Shown: positions 44,584 to 53,213, counted from the first letter of the stretch. The stretch is DNA of 64,000 nt from Woodsholea maritima DSM 17123 (GCF_000382325.1 NZ_KB908056.1:935148-999147); one strand, 5' to 3'. Program-made: numbers and translations. Notes: generated by a model not told the origin, from the sequence alone.

Positions 44584-47217
44584 ATGAACCGGACTGTAAT
44601 TATGGGCTCTGTAGCCCTAAGTGTACTGAGCCTTGCCATCGTCAGTGAGAGCCAGGCGCAGGCTCAAACCGAGGCCAATGTGGCCCCAGCCGACACGATC
44701 GTGGTGACGGGTGTGCGTTTGCAGAACCAGCGTGCCATGGAGCAAAAGCGCAATGCTGAGCGCATTGTTGATGTTATCACGGCCGATGATGTTGGCTCCT
44801 TGCCGGATTATTCAGTCGCTGAGGCTTTGACGCGCATTGCAGGCGTATCTGTTGAAGGGCGCAATGGCGATTCAGAATTTATCGTGGTGCGTGGTTTGCG
44901 CTCTGATTTCAATTATCTTTCAATTGATGGCGGTATTGTCCCTTCGACCCGTAATGGTGGCCGAGCAACCCAGACCAGCGTGATCCCATCTTATGTGATT
45001 AAAAGTACCGATGTGGTCAAAAGCTTTAGCGCCGATTTAGATGGCAATGCCATTGGTGGCCATGTGAATGTGACAACACGCAGTGCCTTTGACCAAGATG
45101 AGACCTATTTTGCCGCACGCGGAGCATTAGGGTATTTTGAAAATAATGATGGTCCTGTTGATCTGGATCAATCCGCCCGTGCGGATTTTGCCTATACTCA
45201 GCAATTTGGCTCTCAGGATCAATTTGGTCTTGTTTTATCTGCCAGTTATTTGATGCAGGATTATTATACGTTCTTACCGGGTGGTAATTGGACCGAAAAT
45301 CAGTTTCAAAATGCTGATGGGTCTTTGGTGAAGTTGGTGGAAGACGCTGAAGCGGGGGCAATCCGCGTTCCTGCAGGAAACCAATTCTATCAGTATAAAA
45401 ATACGATTGAGCGTTTAGGGGGGTTGGCCAAATTTGAGTGGGCTCCGCGCGAGAATATGTATCTGGCCTTGACCGCCTATCACTTTGAAGAAGACGATTC
45501 AGAAGATCGTTGGGCGACCTCAGTCTATCATGACTTCAAACACTTAGATGAGGTCAATGCCACATCTGGCCATGTCACTCAAGGTAAGCTTTATCAAGCT
45601 TATTTTGACCAGGGCGATACCAATACCCTCAATAGCGTGTCTTTGACCGGTCATTGGGCGCCGGACAATATTGGTGAGTTCGACCTGATGGTCGTTAAAG
45701 CGCATGGCAAGCGTGAAAATCCGTTTAAGGAATACCGCTTCTACGCGACGCAAAATGATTTGGCGTTCTCTTATGATACAACGGGACAATACACGGTTGT
45801 AAAATTTGATAATCCAGACGCCTTCACCAATGCAGGACGGTCTTTTGGGTTCAACAACCATCGCAATCGTTTGGATGTGAATGAACAGGATTCATTCCAA
45901 GCGCGGTTTGATTTCTCGCGCCATATGGATCAGCCTGGCTTTGGCTTTAAAACGGGTTTGAGTTATCGCACTGATACGCGAACCCAAGATCAGCCTTTCG
46001 AGCATGAATACCGCTTGAAGCGGGGTGCACCCAGCTTCACAACTGAGCCATTCTTAAGCGGGTATAGCGCGCGTTCGCAACCTGATCTCTATTCAGGCCT
46101 GGCTGTGTCCTATCTCGATCCGAATAGTTTTTTTGAGTATTTCAAAAATAATCAAGATGACTTTGAAGATCGTAAAGACCAAAGCGTTGAATCTTTGAGT
46201 TCTCAGTATGAGATCCGCGAGGATATTAGCGCGGGTTATGTGATGGGGCGCTATGAAACGGACTCATTAATCCTTTCTGCAGGCGTGCGTTACGAGGAAA
46301 CCGAGCTTGAGTCAGCCGGTTACCGTAAAGTTGATGGGGATTATGTTTGGGTCATTGAAGCGGCGAGCTATGGCAAATGGTTGCCATCTGCCCATGCGAT
46401 TTGGGACTTAAATGAAAACTTCCGCCTGCGTGCTGCGTATAGCCGGAGTTTAGGGCGCGCAGAATATGGGGACTTGGATGTCTTGGGAAGTCAAACCCAA
46501 GATGACGCTCAGCAAACCATCTCCATCAGTTCAGGTAATCCACGTCTGTTGCCTCGGATTTCTGATAACTTTGATATTTCAGCTGAGTATTACTTCCCTA
46601 CCATTGATGGCATGGTGTCAGTAGGGCTGTTCCACAAAGACATCGCCAATGAGATTTTCTCTCGCAAAACTCAGTCAGAGCGCGAAATTGGCGGCGTGAC
46701 TTACACAGTAACGCAAACGCGTCCGGCCAATGCTAATTCGGCAGAGGTCAAGGGTATTGAATTGGGCTTGTTTTTAAACTCATTCGATTTCATCAATCCG
46801 GTTTTAGAAGATGTTGGTATGCATTTGAATTATGCGCATATCGAAAGCCAGTTTGATATTGAGATGAATGATGACAGCTTGCGCACGCTTTACGGTTTGA
46901 ACCGTCAGCCGCGTAACATCCTCAATGCATCGGTATTCTGGACCCCAGGCGATTTCGAGTTCAAGGCGGCCTATCGCTATACCGACAAGAATTTGATTTC
47001 TACTAATGCCTCCTCGCCAACCTATGATGAATTTATCGGCGAGCGTGAAAGTGTGGATGTGCAAGCGCGCTATCGCTTGGGCGCGCAATGGAAAGTCTTC
47101 TTGGATCTGCGTAATGTGACCAATGATGGCACCCCGCGCGATCTGTCTTATGGCGTGACCACATGGTCACGTAACTATGGTCGTTCAGCCTGGTTGGGCA
47201 TGACCTATAAATACTAA
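44584..47217 (+). CDS. TonB-dependent receptor
   Basis: 877 aa outer-membrane barrel. Signal peptide (residues 1-26), a TonB-box-like ADTIVVTG, plug domain (GSLPDYSVAEALTRIAGVSVEGRNGDSEFIVVRGLRSD) and a beta-barrel ending in an aromatic (GMTYKY). This is the long form typical of Caulobacter-type carbohydrate or polymer receptors, not a siderophore type by context. The start has GGGGAAG upstream. The neighbouring ROK regulator and phosphodiesterase suggest uptake of a phosphodiester or sugar compound. Confidence 0.9.
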   Translation: MNRTVIMGSVALSVLSLAIVSESQAQAQTEANVAPADTIVVTGVRLQNQRAMEQKRNAERIVDVITADDVGSLPDYSVAEALTRIAGVSVEGRNGDSEFIVVRGLRSDFNYLSIDGGIVPSTRNGGRATQTSVIPSYVIKSTDVVKSFSADLDGNAIGGHVNVTTRSAFDQDETYFAARGALGYFENNDGPVDLDQSARADFAYTQQFGSQDQFGLVLSASYLMQDYYTFLPGGNWTENQFQNADGSLVKLVEDAEAGAIRVPAGNQFYQYKNTIERLGGLAKFEWAPRENMYLALTAYHFEEDDSEDRWATSVYHDFKHLDEVNATSGHVTQGKLYQAYFDQGDTNTLNSVSLTGHWAPDNIGEFDLMVVKAHGKRENPFKEYRFYATQNDLAFSYDTTGQYTVVKFDNPDAFTNAGRSFGFNNHRNRLDVNEQDSFQARFDFSRHMDQPGFGFKTGLSYRTDTRTQDQPFEHEYRLKRGAPSFTTEPFLSGYSARSQPDLYSGLAVSYLDPNSFFEYFKNNQDDFEDRKDQSVESLSSQYEIREDISAGYVMGRYETDSLILSAGVRYEETELESAGYRKVDGDYVWVIEAASYGKWLPSAHAIWDLNENFRLRAAYSRSLGRAEYGDLDVLGSQTQDDAQQTISISSGNPRLLPRISDNFDISAEYYFPTIDGMVSVGLFHKDIANEIFSRKTQSEREIGGVTYTVTQTRPANANSAEVKGIELGLFLNSFDFINPVLEDVGMHLNYAHIESQFDIEMNDDSLRTLYGLNRQPRNILNASVFWTPGDFEFKAAYRYTDKNLISTNASSPTYDEFIGERESVDVQARYRLGAQWKVFLDLRNVTNDGTPRDLSYGVTTWSRNYGRSAWLGMTYKY

Positions 47218-47230
47218 GTAGAGACACGAT

Positions 47231-47262
47231 AGCGCCCCTGAACGCTCAGGGGCGCTATTTGA
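47231..47262 (+). terminator. Hairpin between receptor and phosphodiesterase genes
   Basis: AGCGCCCCTGA (47231-47241), ACGC, TCAGGGGCGCT (47246-47256): an 11-bp perfect stem followed by ATTTGACTTTT. It may terminate most receptor transcripts and allow only part to continue into the phosphodiesterase gene. Confidence 0.75.
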
Positions 47263-47297
47263 CTTTTAGGCCCTTGTGGGCAAATGGGACGTATAAA

Positions 47298-48311
47298 ATG
47301 AAAAGCTTGGACAAGATTCTATCTCAGGCCAGACAAGGGCTCAGGGCGGTGATGGCAATGGGTTTGGCCTTGGGGGCCGGGGTCGCAGCATCCGCTCAAA
47401 CAGGCGATGGGGCCGATCTGATCGCGCGCTTTGCTGAGACCGATCGCGGCGATGTGTTTGTTGTTGCCCATCGTGGATGTTGGTCAGCAGCACCAGAAAA
47501 CAGCGTGGCAGCTATTGAAGCGTGCGCGCGTATAGGCGTGCGCGCGGTTGAAATTGATGTCCAAATGACCCGTGACGGGCATTTGATTGTGTTCCATGAC
47601 AGCACGTTGAAGCGTATGACAAATGGCTGGGGCTATATCGCCGACCATACATTAGAAGAGTTACGCGCCCTTCGTCTTTATGAGCGTGATGGATCACCGA
47701 CCCAGCAATATAACCGCCCCTTCCTGACCGATATGACGATCTCGACGCTGGAAGACGTGCTGGAGGCGGCACGCGGTCACGTCATGATCAATCTGGAAAT
47801 TAAAACCAACCATGGTGCCAATTTCGAAACCACATTTAACCGCGCTGTTGAAGTGGCCCAGGCCATGGATATGGCCGATCAGGTGTTTTGGAAAATTCCA
47901 CCGGCTGTACGCGGGGTTTCACAAACCGATATCCCAGCCGATCAAAAATATCAGGCTTTGAAGACTGAAGGTTTGCGCTTTGTGACGCCGATTATTTGGC
48001 AGGCCCAAAGATCATTTGAGGATCAGATCGCTGATTTTAACGATGATCGCGTGCATAGCTTTGAAATTGTTGCCCATGACTTGGACTATTGGCCCTTGGG
48101 GGCGGATGGCCGCATCGAGGGGGCTGATCAATATCGCTACATGATCGTTGGGGTTTTACCGCGCTGGGGTGCAGGTTTATCCGATGAAATGGCCATGGCC
48201 GACCCGGATGCGATTTGGGGGCGGATGGTTGATATGGGGGCTGATCTGATTATGACCGATCGCCCTGAACAATTGGTCAGCTATCTGCAATCGCGTGGAT
48301 TGCGGCCTTAA
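47298..48311 (+). CDS. Secreted glycerophosphodiester phosphodiesterase
   Basis: 337 aa. Signal peptide (residues 1-34, AASAQT), then a GDPD TIM barrel: VAHRGCWSAAPENSVAAI (HR and EN), VEIDVQMTRDGHLIVFHDSTLKRMT (ExD and HD) and MINLEIKTN with a metal ligand. C-terminal PEQLVSYL is typical. Periplasmic enzyme that would release glycerol 3-phosphate from glycerophosphodiesters. Confidence 0.9.
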   Translation: MKSLDKILSQARQGLRAVMAMGLALGAGVAASAQTGDGADLIARFAETDRGDVFVVAHRGCWSAAPENSVAAIEACARIGVRAVEIDVQMTRDGHLIVFHDSTLKRMTNGWGYIADHTLEELRALRLYERDGSPTQQYNRPFLTDMTISTLEDVLEAARGHVMINLEIKTNHGANFETTFNRAVEVAQAMDMADQVFWKIPPAVRGVSQTDIPADQKYQALKTEGLRFVTPIIWQAQRSFEDQIADFNDDRVHSFEIVAHDLDYWPLGADGRIEGADQYRYMIVGVLPRWGAGLSDEMAMADPDAIWGRMVDMGADLIMTDRPEQLVSYLQSRGLRP

Positions 48312-48348
48312 GTCCTTCAATAATCGACCTATTGAAGACGCAATCTTT

Positions 48349-48377
48349 GCCCCGGCCTTTGGTCGGGGTTTTTTTTA
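48349..48377 (+). terminator. Terminator of the TonB receptor/GDPD unit
   Basis: CCCCG-GCC ... GG-TCGGGG stem (48350-48368) followed by eight T residues. A strong rho-independent terminator. Confidence 0.9.
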
Positions 48378-48447
48378 TCAAGACAGAAGGGGTAATATAT
48401 TTGTATGCGCAAACAAATTTATTGACTCCAGGCTTAGCGACATTATA

Positions 48448-48461
48448 TGCATGCACATGCA
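48448..48461. promoter_or_regulatory. MarR-type operator ahead of the DsbA/SMR cluster
   Basis: TGCATG-CA-CATGCA, a 14-bp site with perfect 6-bp arms, 15 bases before the DsbA-like start. A matching TGCATGGGCATACA lies before the MarR gene of the same cluster at 50465. Confidence 0.7.
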
Positions 48462-48476
48462 ATTAATGAGGTGCCC

Positions 48477-49100
48477 ATGGCTGAGATCAAAATTTATTCT
48501 GACTTTGTCTGTCCCTATTGCCTGCTGGCCGAACATGTTGTCAGCGAAGCAATTGGGGAACGTGACATAAAAATTCGCTGGCACGCGTTTGAGCTACGCC
48601 CCGAACCTGTGCCCACTTTACGCCCTGAAGATCCCTATCTTCCCACCATATGGGCGCGTTCAGTTTACCCTTTGGCCGATCGCTTGGGTGTTCCTATCCA
48701 ATTGCCGTCCATCTCCCCCCAACCGCGCACAGCCAAGGCCTTTGAAGTCCTGGTGATGGCTGAGGATCAGGGCCTGGCCCATGCCTTTGCCCTGCGGGTG
48801 ATGCGCGCCTTTTTTCAAGAGGATCAAGATATCGGCGATGTCGAGATTTTAGCCTCGCTGGGCGATGAGGTCGGGCTTAACGGCGAAGACATTCGCGCGG
48901 CCCTGAGCGATGGGCGTTATCGCGCGCGCCATCGCGAGGCCCTTCGCCATGCTAAAGACGATATGGCCATTACATCTGTTCCCACTTTGGTCATTGGCCC
49001 GCATGTCTTTCGCGGCACCCCGCCCTTAGACGCTTTAAAGGCCGCGCTCGATGAGCTGGTCGCACAACCCCAAACCCCTGTCATCACAGCTGTTTCATAA
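48477..49100 (+). CDS. DsbA family oxidoreductase (FrnE-like)
   Basis: 207 aa. Thioredoxin fold with a CPYC active site (Cys12, Cys15), a helical insert, and a cis-Pro loop (TSVPTLVIGPHVFRG). It lacks a signal peptide, so it is cytoplasmic like FrnE and 2-hydroxychromene-2-carboxylate isomerase relatives. The ATG at 48477 is chosen for its GAGGTG. First gene of a run with two SMR transporters, a deaminase and a MarR gene. Confidence 0.88.
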   Translation: MAEIKIYSDFVCPYCLLAEHVVSEAIGERDIKIRWHAFELRPEPVPTLRPEDPYLPTIWARSVYPLADRLGVPIQLPSISPQPRTAKAFEVLVMAEDQGLAHAFALRVMRAFFQEDQDIGDVEILASLGDEVGLNGEDIRAALSDGRYRARHREALRHAKDDMAITSVPTLVIGPHVFRGTPPLDALKAALDELVAQPQTPVITAVS

Positions 49101-49112
49101 AGGAAAACCCCC

Positions 49113-49433
49113 ATGCATTGGTTCTATCTGGCCATCGCCGTCATCTTTGAAATTGCCGTTGCCATTTCTGCAGGTAAAGCCAAAGGCTTTACGAATATTC
49201 CCTGGACCATCGCGACCCTGATCAGCGGCGCGATTGCCACCTTCTTTCTCAGCCTGGCCTTGCTGACCTTTGATGTCGGGATTGGCTATGCGCTGTGGAC
49301 CTCAATTGCGGGTGTCGGGATCGTCATTCTGGGCGCGCTGTTCTTTGGAGAGCGTTTGGAGTGGAAAAAAATGATCGGGATCGCCCTGGTCATTGGCGGT
49401 GTTGTGGGCCTGCGTCTCAGCGGTGCGGCTTAA
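49113..49433 (+). CDS. Small multidrug resistance (SMR) transporter subunit 1
   Basis: 106 aa, four transmembrane helices. The conserved membrane glutamate is Glu13 in IFEIAVAISAG; DVGIGYALWTSIAGVG is the helix 3 signature. It begins 12 bases after the DsbA-like gene. Pairs with the next gene, as heterodimeric SMR pumps such as EbrAB do. Confidence 0.92.
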   Translation: MHWFYLAIAVIFEIAVAISAGKAKGFTNIPWTIATLISGAIATFFLSLALLTFDVGIGYALWTSIAGVGIVILGALFFGERLEWKKMIGIALVIGGVVGLRLSGAA

Positions 49434-49475
49434 CAGTGGTCCTAATCTAATATCATGAACATAAAAGGAAATATG

Positions 49476-49862
49476 ATGTCTACTCAAGGTGAGACGACCC
49501 CTTCGACTACGCGCGCCTGGCTTATGCTCTTGCTCGCGGGCGCGTTTGAAATTGGCTATGCGCTGAGCGTGGATGGCAGCGAAGCTTTCACGGTGCTCAG
49601 CTGGTCTATCTCGGCGCTGATCTTCTTCCTTCTGACGCTTTATTGTCTCAGCGTGGCGCTGAAAACCATTGATGTTGGCATTGGGTATGCGGTGTGGGCC
49701 GGGATTGGCGCGGTGGGCGCGGCCAGTTTTGGCAGTGTGCTGCTCGATCAGCCTCTTACCCTGGTTCAAGCGAGCTGGTTGGCGGTGATCATCTTGGGTG
49801 TTGTTTGGCTGAAACTGGCTGACAGCATCAAATGGCCTGGCTCCAAGCCGGTTATTGCCTAG
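49476..49862 (+). CDS. Small multidrug resistance (SMR) transporter subunit 2
   Basis: 128 aa, four helices with Glu25 in GAFEIGYALS and DVGIGYAVWAGIGAVGAA in helix 3. The latter is close to the guanidinium exporter (Gdx/SugE) pattern. Its extra N-terminal 12 residues and short C-terminal tail suggest the partner subunit of a heterodimer. An AAGGA sequence favours this ATG over the one three bases before. Confidence 0.9.
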   Translation: MSTQGETTPSTTRAWLMLLLAGAFEIGYALSVDGSEAFTVLSWSISALIFFLLTLYCLSVALKTIDVGIGYAVWAGIGAVGAASFGSVLLDQPLTLVQASWLAVIILGVVWLKLADSIKWPGSKPVIA

Positions 49863-49953
49863 GCCCTTTTTAGGATGGCTTTGGGTGGCGTAAGAGCCGT
49901 TATGGCCCGTGATCCAAAGCCATTTCCTCTCCCTCTTAAATAAAGGACACAGC

Positions 49954-50442
49954 ATGTCACAATGCGTTGACCATCACCTGCGCCAGATGATGGCAGAGAC
50001 CCTTCATTATTGCCGTGATCATGTGAAAAACGGGGGTATCCCGTTCAGTGCTTATATCTTGAATGACGCCGGTGATATTTTGGGCCGCGGGGTAAATCGC
50101 GTGCGCGAGCATCATGACCCCACCGCCCATGCAGAGGTCGACGCCATCCGTGATGCGTGCTTTCAACAGGGCGTCCCCTATCTCACTGGTGCGATATTAT
50201 TGGCCTCGGGTGAGCCCTGCGCGATGTGTTATATGAGTGCGCTTTATGCTGGGGTATCGCGGATTTATTATGCGGTTGATCGCGATGAAGCCGCCGCCCA
50301 TGGGTTTGATTATCGCGGCGGATATGATCTGTTCGCGAACGATCCGACCCATTGGCGCGCACCACGGGTTGAAAAACTGGTTGTCGACGGCGCGCTTGAA
50401 CCCTTTCAGGATTTTCATCGTGTTCGGATGCCCTCTCGTTAG
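49954..50442 (+). CDS. Guanine deaminase-like nucleoside deaminase
   Basis: 162 aa zinc deaminase. The HAEVDAI motif (His59, Glu61) and PCAMC (Cys89, Cys92) make the zinc site; the C-terminal segment AAAHGFDYRG follows the Bacillus GuaD pattern. It would deaminate guanine or a related purine, ammonia being the by-product. The ATG at 49954 follows AAAGGACA. Confidence 0.85.
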   Translation: MSQCVDHHLRQMMAETLHYCRDHVKNGGIPFSAYILNDAGDILGRGVNRVREHHDPTAHAEVDAIRDACFQQGVPYLTGAILLASGEPCAMCYMSALYAGVSRIYYAVDRDEAAAHGFDYRGGYDLFANDPTHWRAPRVEKLVVDGALEPFQDFHRVRMPSR

Positions 50443-50464
50443 GCTTGGGCCTTGCTCACCCGCT

Positions 50465-50478
50465 TGCATGGGCATACA
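50465..50478. promoter_or_regulatory. Second copy of the MarR-type site, ahead of the MarR gene
   Basis: TGCATGGGCATACA matches the 48448 operator at 11 of 14 positions and lies 24 bases before the MarR start, a place suited to autoregulation. Confidence 0.55.
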
Positions 50479-50501
50479 TATATCAAATTCAGAGGTGTTG
50501 A

Positions 50502-50930
50502 TTGAAAGACGGCATTGACATGGCGAGTTACGCGCAATCTTGGTTGGGGCTGGTTCGGGTGATCCATCAGGTCGAAGCAGAGCTGGCGCGCGTCATGCAA
50601 AGCGCGCACGGCCTGGGCCTATCTGAGTATCGCGCGCTGGCCGCGTTGGCCAAGGCCCCCGATAGCGAATTACGCATGCAGGATCTGGCCACGCATTTAC
50701 AGCTCAATCAAAGTTCCGTCTCCCGCATGGTTGAGCGCCTGGAGCGTGCAGAGCTAAGCGTGCGTGATGTGTGCCCGGATGATAAGCGCGGCGTCTATAC
50801 CGTGTTGACGCAAAAAGGGCGCGCGTGCCTGGCCGCCGCTGAAGTGGATTATGAAAAAACCCTGGAAGCGGCGATGAAGGCCCATGGTTGCCAGGCGTGG
50901 CTTTCGGTGGCGATGGCCCACGCGCAATGA
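50502..50930 (+). CDS. MarR family transcriptional regulator (SMR cluster)
   Basis: 142 aa. Winged HTH with LRMQDLATHLQLNQSSVSRMVERLERAEL and the wing DKRGVYTVLTQKG. Starts at TTG 50502, preceded by AGAGG at a good distance; an ATG at 50520 is the alternative. Last gene of the DsbA-SMR-SMR-deaminase run, and it probably controls the run through the two matched palindromes. Confidence 0.9.
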   Translation: MKDGIDMASYAQSWLGLVRVIHQVEAELARVMQSAHGLGLSEYRALAALAKAPDSELRMQDLATHLQLNQSSVSRMVERLERAELSVRDVCPDDKRGVYTVLTQKGRACLAAAEVDYEKTLEAAMKAHGCQAWLSVAMAHAQ

Positions 50931-50931
50931 T

Positions 50932-51504
50932 TTAAGTCTTACGATAGATCATCATATCCATGGTCTCACCGGCAAAACGCTGGGCCGGCTTTAAGTCTTG
51001 GGGGCGATAAAGATCGGGGTCGGCGGCTTCAGGGTGGTCTGGGTCGCGTTGCCATAACTCTTCTAGCATGGTCTTTGTGGGTTCAAAGATGACAATGGCT
51101 CCGCCCTTTTTCGTGATACGGTAGGCTTCGCTCAGACTAGGTTGACGCTCTTGCTCGGCGATATGATGGAGCACGCCGAAGAAAAATACCGCAGCAAAAT
51201 AATCATTATCAAAGGGCATCTTCGCCGCATTAAAGCTTTGGAATTCAATTCTATCATCGACTTCCATAAGTCGTGCATCATCACGCCAGGGTTGACGCGC
51301 ATAGAGCCCATCATCCTCAAGGGGCTCACCTGTCGTGACGCTTAGTCCCTTTTGTGCCAACGCGATTGCGAAATAACCCTTTCCGGTTCCGATATCGAGC
51401 ACAGCGGTGTTTTTTTCCAGGGCAAGAAGGGCTAAAGCGCGCTCTGCTTCGGCGCGGGTGCGTAGATATTTTGCACCCAAAGCATCGCTGGATAGGGGGG
51501 TCAT
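50932..51504 (-). CDS. SAM-dependent methyltransferase
   Basis: 190 aa class I methyltransferase. Motif I is AVLDIGTGKGYFAIAL; FFFGVLHHIAEQE is the Methyltransf_11 post-motif region. AAGGATC precedes the ATG. Its promoter carries the perfect MarR palindrome at 51526. Converges with the MarR gene of the SMR cluster with one base between stops. Substrate unknown. Confidence 0.88.
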   Translation of the reverse strand: MTPLSSDALGAKYLRTRAEAERALALLALEKNTAVLDIGTGKGYFAIALAQKGLSVTTGEPLEDDGLYARQPWRDDARLMEVDDRIEFQSFNAAKMPFDNDYFAAVFFFGVLHHIAEQERQPSLSEAYRITKKGGAIVIFEPTKTMLEELWQRDPDHPEAADPDLYRPQDLKPAQRFAGETMDMMIYRKT

Positions 51505-51837
51505 AAGAAGATCCTTTCATAAATGTGCGTGCGCACGCATATGATGGTCGGGCTATGCTTTGTCAAGGGGAGGGAGGCAAAAGGGGCATGAAGGGCGCGC
51601 GGCGCGCTGTGTTAGGTCAGAGCTTAGGCGTGCGCGCGTCCGCGCGCATACAGGGGGCAGCGGCTATACTGAAAACCAAAGAGTAAATCAGCCGATCTTG
51701 ATATCGTCATGGGCTACCCTACGCTTCAGGATGGCGGCGCAGGAAGATCGTAGAAGGGGTGTTAAGACGCAGAGCGAAGTGTGGCTCATAAGCCATGCCC
51801 TCGCCCTGGCGCAGGGCAGGACCGGGCTAGCCAAGCC
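51505..51837. other. Gene-free region upstream of the methyltransferase gene
   Basis: 333 bases. It holds the palindrome at 51526-51539 and a GC-rich inverted repeat TGCGCGCG-TC-CGCGCGCA (51631-51648). No credible ORF. Confidence 0.6.
51526..51539. promoter_or_regulatory. MarR palindrome in the methyltransferase promoter
   Basis: TGCGTGCGCACGCA, a perfect 14-bp palindrome, nested in a wider imperfect one (51523-51542), 22 bases upstream of the methyltransferase start. Shared with 53183 except for one base. Confidence 0.8.
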
Positions 51838-53058
51838 TTAGTTTTGCGCCGGGATCAGCACCGTTTCACGCGTGCCCTCACGCTCTACAATCAACGTGGT
51901 TTCGTCGTTCGGATCAAAGTCTTGCGCGAGCCAGCGTGCGGCTTCGCACCGGGCTTCAAAGCTATCGTGCTCAAGCGGGTGATCATTGATGGCGATCACA
52001 TGATCATGCAGCTTCAATCCAGTTTCGGCGGCGCGGGAGTTGGAAAACAGCTGCACGATCTGGGCTTCTTCGCCGACATAGGCAACGCCAAAGCTGGGCG
52101 ATGGCGGATCGGCGCGCGGACCATCATGCGCGCTCAAGACCATCGCCCCAGCCGGATAATCCAAGGTGATCTGATAATAATCGAGTAAGCCATAACCGAT
52201 CAGGCTGGGGGGGATGGATCGGGTTTGCGCCGGTAAAGGCCCCAGATCGGTGTCATCGAGATAGAAGTGTTCTAGGGTCATGCGCACTAAAGGCGTGACA
52301 TTGCCGCGTCCCCCCGCCGATACCCCTTCATAGCCTTCGCCTAGGCGGACTGATCCGCGCTGAATATCGCCATGGACGGAGGGCGTATCTGCAACACGAG
52401 AGAAAAGCGAGATCGCCCGCGCGCTGCCGGTATCGAACAGGGCCTTATCATTCACATCACCAATGCGATAATCCACAATCGGGGCATGGGGATAGCCAAA
52501 ATCATGTAAGGGGTGCGTCGCCCCCTCCCTGTCAGCCGATTGCGCTTGAAGGGTTAAGATCTGATCGCGGGTGTTGAGTGTCCAGACACTGCCGGGAAGG
52601 ATTTCAGACCCGATCACCCCGCCCTGAAAGAAGCAATCTCCCATATCTATGTTTGCATAATCATAGATAAACACAGGAACATTTTTAAAAATGGTCTCGC
52701 CGAGCTTTAAGGTTTCGACCAGGGCGACATCCATGCGCACCGGGTTGCCATTGGCATCGCGGCCTATGTTTTCGCCGATGATCTCTAGATCCAAAGTCTC
52801 GGCAAAGGCGCGGGTCAATATGGTGGGCGAACCGGTATCGAAGATAAATTCTCCGCTCTGGCCCATGATCTCAGCTTGGATGAACAGCTTATTCATGCGG
52901 ATGTCGAGGGGGAGGATCGTAGGCTCTTCGCCGCGTTCAATTTCAATCGGGGCATTGAAATAGGCTTGCAGATCCTGCTCTTGAGCGTAAAGCTGCCCGC
53001 AGAGGGGGAGGCTGATCAGCCCGAAAGTGAGAGCTATAGTGAGCCTTTGAATCTGCAT
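51838..53058 (-). CDS. Bilobal retropepsin-like aspartic protease with PDZ domain
   Basis: 406 aa. Signal peptide (residues 1-25), two aspartyl-protease domains, each with a DTGS motif (Asp74 in IFDTGSPTIL and Asp209 in LFDTGSARAI), and a C-terminal PDZ domain (QLFSNSRAAETGLKLHDHVIAINDHPLEHD). Having two catalytic DTG in one chain is the pepsin-like arrangement; both aspartates are intact. Acts in the periplasm or on the outer membrane. Divergent from the second MarR gene. Confidence 0.88.
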   Translation of the reverse strand: MQIQRLTIALTFGLISLPLCGQLYAQEQDLQAYFNAPIEIERGEEPTILPLDIRMNKLFIQAEIMGQSGEFIFDTGSPTILTRAFAETLDLEIIGENIGRDANGNPVRMDVALVETLKLGETIFKNVPVFIYDYANIDMGDCFFQGGVIGSEILPGSVWTLNTRDQILTLQAQSADREGATHPLHDFGYPHAPIVDYRIGDVNDKALFDTGSARAISLFSRVADTPSVHGDIQRGSVRLGEGYEGVSAGGRGNVTPLVRMTLEHFYLDDTDLGPLPAQTRSIPPSLIGYGLLDYYQITLDYPAGAMVLSAHDGPRADPPSPSFGVAYVGEEAQIVQLFSNSRAAETGLKLHDHVIAINDHPLEHDSFEARCEAARWLAQDFDPNDETTLIVEREGTRETVLIPAQN

Positions 53059-53182
53059 GATGATCGCCCTTTGATCGAGGTTGCGTGTCTAAAATGAATG
53101 TAAAAATTTAATTCTTTAATGTAAAGGGCGTATGAAAAGATAAATCGCGCGGTGTGGCTTTGCTGCGTCAGATCCGCTTATA

Positions 53183-53196
53183 TGTGTGCGCACGCA
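53183..53196. promoter_or_regulatory. MarR palindrome between protease and MarR genes
   Basis: TGTGTGCGCACGCA differs at one base from the site at 51526 and lies 18 bases before the MarR start. It is also in the gap ahead of the aspartic protease gene. Confidence 0.8.
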
Positions 53197-53213
53197 AAAT
53201 ATGGATCTTTGCT

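Noticed and set aside
51560-51841. An Arg-rich plus-strand frame upstream of the methyltransferase gene
   Set aside because: It is a by-product of GC-rich sequence, starts at a non-ATG codon without an RBS and overlaps the protease gene end.
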